From Bacillus_P idriensis_A (GTDB lineage Bacteria; Bacillota; Bacilli; Bacillales; Bacillaceae): a stretch of 64,000 nt of DNA. Below, one piece after another: positions 58,936-64,000 of this stretch. The stretch is from NCBI RefSeq assembly GCF_050483325.1, contig NZ_JBCMYF010000042.1, positions 1-64,000 of the forward strand, given 5' to 3'. Position 1 is the stretch's first letter; each line of letters begins with the position of its first letter. Below the pieces are notes generated by a model. It worked only from the letters and a program-made list of their open reading frames with translations, did no database searches and was not told the origin of the DNA. A program made the translations under genes and the position numbers.

Positions 58936-60264
58936 TCATCGGTAAACACTGTCCCTGCGCTCGGTGAGCCACAGCGTAATTCCGATCTTCCGGCAGATTG
59001 TCACATAATGCATAAGCGTTAATAGCACAATGCCTGTATTCATCCCAAGAATAATCCCTGCCATTTGCAGCGAAGGCTGTGAGCCAAGCAGAAACATCAT
59101 TCCAAATGAGACAATATGCGACCAGACCGTATGGTAGAACGCATCCTTCACTAGTCCAAGTCCTATTAAATATGCCTGCATTGGAATCACGAAAAAATGA
59201 AATAAAAAATATGGCCACAGCAGTTTCAGATAAAAGGCTGCCTGAACGGATGAGAAAAATAGAGATGTCAGCGGTTCTGCAAAGAGATAAATAATGAATA
59301 TGGCAGGAATTCCGTAAAGCATGGTAAAAGACATTGATTGCTGCAGGAGCACCCGCAGTGTCTTCGTATCCTGCCTGGCGTATGAATCAGAAACGTTTGG
59401 AATCAGCATAATCATTAAAGAATGGGCAATAAATGCCGGAAAAAACCCAATGGTCATCGCTACTCCTGTCAGCATACCAAAATGCTCAGTCGCGGCAACT
59501 GTGCCGAATCCTGCTGTTATGAGGGCCGTTTGGATTAAAAAAGGCTGGATCGCATTTGTTATGGCATGAAAGATCCTCAAGCCTGTTGTCGGGAGGGATA
59601 CAGACAGCAGCTTTTGTCTTGCGTGTTTTCCGGTTGTAAATGTGTTGTTTTCATATTTAAGAGCATGCATATGTATCATAAACATACTGATCAAATAAAC
59701 AAAAACAATCAGTTCACTGCCAATAAAAGCACAGAGCGCTATCAGCAAAGCATTTTGATCAAATTGAAAAATGGTGAAAATAAGCAGCAGTACACTAAAT
59801 TGCACCGCTTTTCGCAAAAAATTTGAAAAAGCAATCTTTCCCATCTGCTGTACACCCATAAAGTACCCTCTCGCAATTGAAGAGAACGATGCAATCGGAA
59901 TGAGCCCAATAATCAGCCATTGTACGATTGGATGAAATCCGTCAAGCAGCGACGTAGCTGAAAAAAGAAAGATGCTGACCAACAGCACAGCAAGCGTAAC
60001 AATTATTGTCATCTGCAGAGCGTGGCGCAGCATACTGTAATGCAGGACCCTCTTGTTTTCAGCGATGTATTTGGAAATGGAAATCGGCAGTTCAAGACTT
60101 GCCAGGACAGCAACTAAAAAGATGACAGGCAAAATGGACATATATCTGCCCATTCCTTCTTCTCCAAGTTCTCTGGCCAAGATCATGTTGACGAAAAATT
60201 CGATGCATTCACTGAAAAAAGCGGCAACGATCAATAAAAGGGTTCCTTTGAAAAAAGAATTCAT
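58936..60264 (-). CDS. SpoVB-like polysaccharide/lipid flippase (MVF family)
   Basis: A 442-residue protein with about 12-14 membrane helices. The start, GTLLLIVAAFFSECIEFFVNMILARELGEEGMGRYM, and LELPISISKYIAENK are typical of the stage V sporulation protein B branch. Related proteins flip lipid-linked sugar precursors; SpoVB itself acts in spore cortex synthesis. The length is a little below the usual 500 or more residues. GGGGAGTGAG before ATG. The terminator and the gene are just upstream of the riboswitch-controlled transporter. Confidence 0.82.
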   Translation of the reverse strand: MNSFFKGTLLLIVAAFFSECIEFFVNMILARELGEEGMGRYMSILPVIFLVAVLASLELPISISKYIAENKRVLHYSMLRHALQMTIIVTLAVLLVSIFLFSATSLLDGFHPIVQWLIIGLIPIASFSSIARGYFMGVQQMGKIAFSNFLRKAVQFSVLLLIFTIFQFDQNALLIALCAFIGSELIVFVYLISMFMIHMHALKYENNTFTTGKHARQKLLSVSLPTTGLRIFHAITNAIQPFLIQTALITAGFGTVAATEHFGMLTGVAMTIGFFPAFIAHSLMIMLIPNVSDSYARQDTKTLRVLLQQSMSFTMLYGIPAIFIIYLFAEPLTSLFFSSVQAAFYLKLLWPYFLFHFFVIPMQAYLIGLGLVKDAFYHTVWSHIVSFGMMFLLGSQPSLQMAGIILGMNTGIVLLTLMHYVTICRKIGITLWLTERRDSVYR

Positions 60265-60353
60265 GCTGACTCACTCCCCTGAGAAGAACTTTCTAAAAGG
60301 ATATGAGACAAGTCACCAAAATATTTTAAAATTTGTTTATTGATCGTTTTTCC

Positions 60354-61424
60354 CTACTCAATTACCCCTGTTTCCGTGATCATGACTTCAGGTTTGATTT
60401 CAACAGACAGTTTTGGATAAATTTCTTTCCATTCTTTTGTATGCAAGCCTCTAATATGGCTTTGCACCAAATCCTGCAGTCCCAGCGGATCAATCTCAAG
60501 TTCTTTAAATTGTTCAATCATCTGTTTCGATTCTTTTATGATCTCTTTCTCAAAGGCTTTCTCCATTTCATGTTTGATTTTAGGTGTGATCATATCTCCT
60601 GTATACTGCTGAACAACCCCGCTGAGCTTGACTTTTATTGTCAATTTCGATGGATCCTTTTTATTCACTTCAATTTTGCGGTGAGAAGAGATGGCTTTAA
60701 TGGCCACCTGTTCCTTTTTTGGCAGTTTGAGAGCATAAATGCCTTCGGTATATTTATCTGCAATCAGTTTAAAGAAAATCAGTTTTTCATTTGAAATTTC
60801 ACTGACCATTTTGTCACCTTTAAATAAGGCAAGGCCATCAATTTCAACTGAACCTCCCTCACCCTTTTTCAAAATCGGCAAGAAGGGATCACTGTCTTTT
60901 GAATATAGATCATATAGAAAAATGTGCAGATTTGTTTTAGGAACGTCCCTGCTTTCAACGTTATGGCGGATCAGATTTGAAATATAGGCAGCTGCTCCTC
61001 TGTTTCCAAATTTAGCTTTCATAATGGCACTGGCATCCTCTCTGCCCACTGTCAAATAGACGCGGGAACCGACACTTGCATCCCTCTGCAGCGTATCCAC
61101 AAGGTTTGTCAGTCCTTTTTCAGCAACTTCCTCTGAATAGATAACAACAGAAACTTTCCCAAGGACGAGCGGATCAGATGATTTACGCTGCAGGTGCGTT
61201 AAAATATCTTTGCTGACCTCATTCGATGAAGTAGATTCGATAATTTCACTTTCAACAGGGGCATCCTGCGTATAAACCGGAATGACAACCGTTCCTTTCA
61301 CTTGACCTGAGCCCACCATGTCAAAGCCTACAACTGTAATAATATTCACATCATCCAATATTTCTTTTTCCAGACATCCTGTCAAAAACATCGGAATGAG
61401 AAGAACAAGCATTTTACGTTTCAA
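60354..61424 (-). CDS. Ger(x)C-family germinant receptor lipoprotein (C subunit)
   Basis: A 356-residue lipoprotein. TTG start, signal peptide with lipobox LTGC, N-terminal domain with EKEILDDVNIITVVGFD and the C-terminal KEWKEIYPKLSVE, as in GerAC/GerBC/GerKC. Subunit C sits on the outer face of the inner spore membrane and forms the germinant receptor with A and B. Its start overlaps the end of the B gene by 11 bases. Confidence 0.9.
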   Translation of the reverse strand: MKRKMLVLLIPMFLTGCLEKEILDDVNIITVVGFDMVGSGQVKGTVVIPVYTQDAPVESEIIESTSSNEVSKDILTHLQRKSSDPLVLGKVSVVIYSEEVAEKGLTNLVDTLQRDASVGSRVYLTVGREDASAIMKAKFGNRGAAAYISNLIRHNVESRDVPKTNLHIFLYDLYSKDSDPFLPILKKGEGGSVEIDGLALFKGDKMVSEISNEKLIFFKLIADKYTEGIYALKLPKKEQVAIKAISSHRKIEVNKKDPSKLTIKVKLSGVVQQYTGDMITPKIKHEMEKAFEKEIIKESKQMIEQFKELEIDPLGLQDLVQSHIRGLHTKEWKEIYPKLSVEIKPEVMITETGVIE

Positions 61425-62514
61425 CCTTTCTTCCCCCCTTCCATTTACGGTAGATCAGCGTGAGTAAATACAAAATTGGAATATAGGCCATAAAAATATA
61501 GAAGCCCACCTCCCCTAAAAATGAGTTAATCGTATTAATCTGTTCACGGTCTTTAATAACATTAACTGCTCCATAACTGACGGCTAGAACAATCAGAATT
61601 GTATATTTCTGCTTTATTTTCACAAGCTGCTTCATGCCTCTGCTTGCACACCAAAGGGTTAAACATACATTCGGCAAAATCACAAGATTCCAGTTTGCGA
61701 TTCCGATATATTCAAACCTTTCCACAAACGGCATTTCGACAATCTTCCAGATCGTAAGTGTTGCCCATACATTTTTCTGAAGCTGCTCTTCACTGAAATA
61801 AATGATGCTGAACAGCATAATAATTACGTAGATCAAAGTTGTAACTGCTGCACCAAAGTGCGCCCACTTCCTCGATTTTTCTGGATTTTTCAAAAAAGGA
61901 TAATACATAAACAGCGCTTCAAAACCCAGCACTGTGAGCGACATATTTTTTGTGCTTTTTAAAAGATCACTTATCGAATGATCAAAAAATGGCATCAGAT
62001 TATTAAAGTTCGCAAATTTCAAAGTAAATAAAAATGAAAAAATCAGATATGCCGGGAGCACGACTCCAAAAAAGCAAATCCCTGTTACTACCCGAAAACC
62101 GCCATTTAATATGTAATAAGTAAGAATCAGAAAAATCAAGCTGTAAATCCAGACATTGAGATCTGGAAACATCCATACTTGTATAACTTCTATAAAGGTT
62201 CGGAGGACGTTAATGGCAAGACCGGTAAAGTAAATAATGACAATGGCATTTAACCCATTGCCGATCCACTTGCCAAAAATCTTTTTATGAATATCAAGGA
62301 TGTTCCCCTCTTGATCCTTTAAAATCTGATAAATCAAAAAAATCGATATATGGACAATGACTCCCGAAGCAAGCACAGCAATCCAGGCATCATGACCGGA
62401 GTCCAGTGAAATAAAACGCTGAAAGCCAAGCACTCCCACACCAAACTGAAGAGAGTGAATAAGAAAAAACACAAGAAAGTGCGAAACTTGATATCGTTCT
62501 GCAATTTTTTTCAT
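61414..62514 (-). CDS. GerAB-family spore germination permease (B subunit)
   Basis: A 366-residue membrane protein with ten helices of the APC-like endospore germination permease family: FLIHSLQFGVGVLGFQR and the PFVERFEYIGIANW segment. The B subunit binds the germinant (an amino acid or sugar). Lies 20 bases after the A subunit gene. The germinant cannot be predicted here. Confidence 0.92.
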   Translation of the reverse strand: MKKIAERYQVSHFLVFFLIHSLQFGVGVLGFQRFISLDSGHDAWIAVLASGVIVHISIFLIYQILKDQEGNILDIHKKIFGKWIGNGLNAIVIIYFTGLAINVLRTFIEVIQVWMFPDLNVWIYSLIFLILTYYILNGGFRVVTGICFFGVVLPAYLIFSFLFTLKFANFNNLMPFFDHSISDLLKSTKNMSLTVLGFEALFMYYPFLKNPEKSRKWAHFGAAVTTLIYVIIMLFSIIYFSEEQLQKNVWATLTIWKIVEMPFVERFEYIGIANWNLVILPNVCLTLWCASRGMKQLVKIKQKYTILIVLAVSYGAVNVIKDREQINTINSFLGEVGFYIFMAYIPILYLLTLIYRKWKGGRKVET

Positions 62515-62533
62515 CTGGACACCTCACAATCTG

Positions 62534-64000
62534 TTATTCATCTATGTCATGTTTCTGTTTTGCTTTTTTCTCTGAAAATTTATCCGGCTGCTTTGTCCGC
62601 AGGGCCAATGGCCTTTTGTTTAATGTTGAGAAAGGGAAACGGATAATCGCATCTTTAAGATCCCGGCTCCGGGGCGGATAGATCGGCACTAAAAAGGGCC
62701 TCCCGAGAGATGTCAGCCTTAAGAGATGAGTTGCTAAAAAACAAAAACATAAAACAATGCCGAGAAGCCCATAAATTTGGGCAAAAATCAAAAATGGAAA
62801 TCGAAGCAGGCGAATCGTATTACCCATCTTGTAAACGGGTGTTGTAAACGATGCAAGTGCCGCCAAAGCGACGATGATCAGAAGAACGTTACTGGTCAGA
62901 CCCGCTTCAACCGATGCCGTCCCAATAACGATCCCGCCTACGATACCGATTGTCTGTCCGACCTTTGTCGGCAAACGCGCTCCCGCTTCCCGAAGGAGTT
63001 CAATCGTCAGCTCCAAAAACAGCGCCTCAAGTATTGGAGGAAGCGGAATCTCGCGCCGCGAGGTTACGAGCGTGCTCAGCAGATCCTTTGGAATTAATTC
63101 ATAATGAAAGGTTAGGGTCGCTACGTATAAAGGCGTCACTAAGATGGAAAAGGCTACGGCAAATACGCGGATCAGCCTAAAAAATGATGACAGCACCCAA
63201 TTTAGATAATAATCCTCAAAAGATGAGAAAAATTCTACAAGAGTTGTGGGGCCGATTAAAACCTGCGGTGAGCCATCAACAACGACAGCGACCTTCCCTT
63301 CTGAAAGAACAGCTGCCACTCTGTCAGGCCGTTCTGAATCAAGCACCTGTGGAAACGGAGAGTTATGGTTATCTGATATGAACTGAGCCACATAGCCGCT
63401 GTCGCCTATTTGATCATATTTAATATCTCTTAACCTCTGGGTCATGGTATTTACATTTTCTTCATCTGCTATACTGTCGATGTAGAGCACAGCTACCTTT
63501 GTTTTGGACAGATCGCCTATTTGCATTTCTTTTATGCGCAGCTGCGGCACTTGAATCCTTTTGCGGATCAAATTGATATTAAATTCAATCGCTTCTACAA
63601 AAGCTTCTTTCGGGCCTACAACACTAAATTCAACTTCTGGCAGGGAGATGTCCCGTGCTTTATTCAAAGTAGCTCTTAACAATGTACATGGACTTCCATA
63701 TTCAGAGAATGAAATAATGATATAGCCCTCAAGCAATTTCTCCGAGACAATATCCGTGTCAATCGTGATAATGATTTCTTCAATTGGAACAATTTCTTTC
63801 AGCTGCTGCTGAGTAGTCCATTTCTCTTTCAGCAAAGGAGCCATTATACTTTCATGTAAAAGCTGAGGATCGACAACTGTCCGAATGTAGGACACCCAGA
63901 AGGCAGTCTCTTTTGCATGATGCTCATATTGGACAAAATCAGATGAGGCCTTGAAGCAAGTGATCACTTCAGCCATTGACTGCTTTGGTTTTCCATTCTC
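62534..64000 (-). CDS. GerA-family germinant receptor A subunit, 5' end outside the window
   Basis: At least 488 residues. The N-terminal soluble domain is followed by four or five membrane helices (about 255-450) and the family core with PPILEALFLELTIELLREAG, RLPTKVGQTIG and GNTIRLLRFPF. The open frame continues past ATG 63976 to the window edge (ENGKPKQS upstream), and that ATG has no binding site, so the true start is outside. It is the first gene of the A-B-C operon of a spore germination receptor. Confidence 0.9.
   Translation of the reverse strand, partial: ENGKPKQSMAEVITCFKASSDFVQYEHHAKETAFWVSYIRTVVDPQLLHESIMAPLLKEKWTTQQQLKEIVPIEEIIITIDTDIVSEKLLEGYIIISFSEYGSPCTLLRATLNKARDISLPEVEFSVVGPKEAFVEAIEFNINLIRKRIQVPQLRIKEMQIGDLSKTKVAVLYIDSIADEENVNTMTQRLRDIKYDQIGDSGYVAQFISDNHNSPFPQVLDSERPDRVAAVLSEGKVAVVVDGSPQVLIGPTTLVEFFSSFEDYYLNWVLSSFFRLIRVFAVAFSILVTPLYVATLTFHYELIPKDLLSTLVTSRREIPLPPILEALFLELTIELLREAGARLPTKVGQTIGIVGGIVIGTASVEAGLTSNVLLIIVALAALASFTTPVYKMGNTIRLLRFPFLIFAQIYGLLGIVLCFCFLATHLLRLTSLGRPFLVPIYPPRSRDLKDAIIRFPFSTLNKRPLALRTKQPDKFSEKKAKQKHDIDE

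Noticed and set aside
58862..59218. 118-codon open frame on the minus strand
   Set aside because: It lies almost wholly inside the SpoVB-like flippase gene in another frame and has no supported start.
1..64000. CRISPR array, prophage or complete insertion sequence
   Set aside because: No regularly spaced direct repeats, integrase, intact transposase or phage structural genes are seen. The 19-base triplicate at 14406 has no spacers.

Overview
The window is chromosomal DNA from an endospore-forming, low-GC Gram-positive bacterium of the family Bacillaceae. Signs of this are a KinA-type sporulation kinase, spore photoproduct lyase (SplB), a GerA-type germinant receptor, a SpoVB-like flippase, strong GGAGG ribosome binding sites and frequent TTG/GTG starts. 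The order glcT-ptsG-ptsH-ptsI-(kinase)-splA-splB-ykwC/ykwB-ykwD-pbpH-kinA-patA follows the Bacillus subtilis ykv/ykw/kin region, and an iron-efflux ATPase (PfeT/YkvW) and a Xaa-Pro peptidase lie further on. The staphyloxanthin-type carotenoid genes suggest a yellow or orange pigmented Bacillus/Metabacillus-like organism. This is inference; no rRNA or tRNA gene is present.

Layout. 1-6.5 kb: an interspersed repeat, a LOG-like protein, a CorA transporter, PatA, KinA behind a very good sigma-H promoter, and a duplicated AhpD-like protein. 6.5-15 kb: PbpH and the CAP protein YkwD (divergent, with a WalR-type box between them), YkwB/YkwC, two overlapping CBO0543-like membrane proteins, a short-chain dehydrogenase, splB and splA. 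A terminator and a repeat array separate splB from splA. 15-22 kb: a PAS histidine kinase, then the glucose PTS block with a textbook GlcT-controlled RAT/terminator. 22-31 kb: a lipoprotein, a secreted protein, a HAD phosphatase, a GGDEF/EAL protein, a gamma-SASP-like Gln-rich peptide, a probable type I toxin-antitoxin locus, a cation diffusion facilitator, the YvrJ/DUF2922/DUF1659 trio, and a candidate structured RNA plus terminator.

31-39.5 kb: a six-gene operon with a YnjBCD-type ABC importer, a TVP38-family protein, a CDP-alcohol phosphatidyltransferase and a mercuric-reductase-like flavoprotein. It is the best candidate for an undescribed system here. 39.5-46 kb: a chemoreceptor, an EAL-domain protein, a secreted nuclease and a Xaa-Pro peptidase. 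44.5-49 kb: a partial carotenoid set (acyltransferase, two glycosyltransferases, a desaturase/oxygenase) around a divergent promoter region with a near-perfect palindrome. 49-58.6 kb: a DUF3243 protein, a DUF2157/GDYXXLXY membrane protein, a short-chain fatty acid transporter, PfeT with a Fur-type box, small proteins, and a NupG-like nucleoside transporter. 58.6-64 kb: the guanine riboswitch that controls that transporter, a SpoVB-like flippase, and gerA-type C, B and A genes, the last running off the window edge.

Most genes are ordinary housekeeping or sporulation genes. The new information is mainly in the regulatory RNA elements, in peptides too short for routine gene calling, and in the ynj-like operon.
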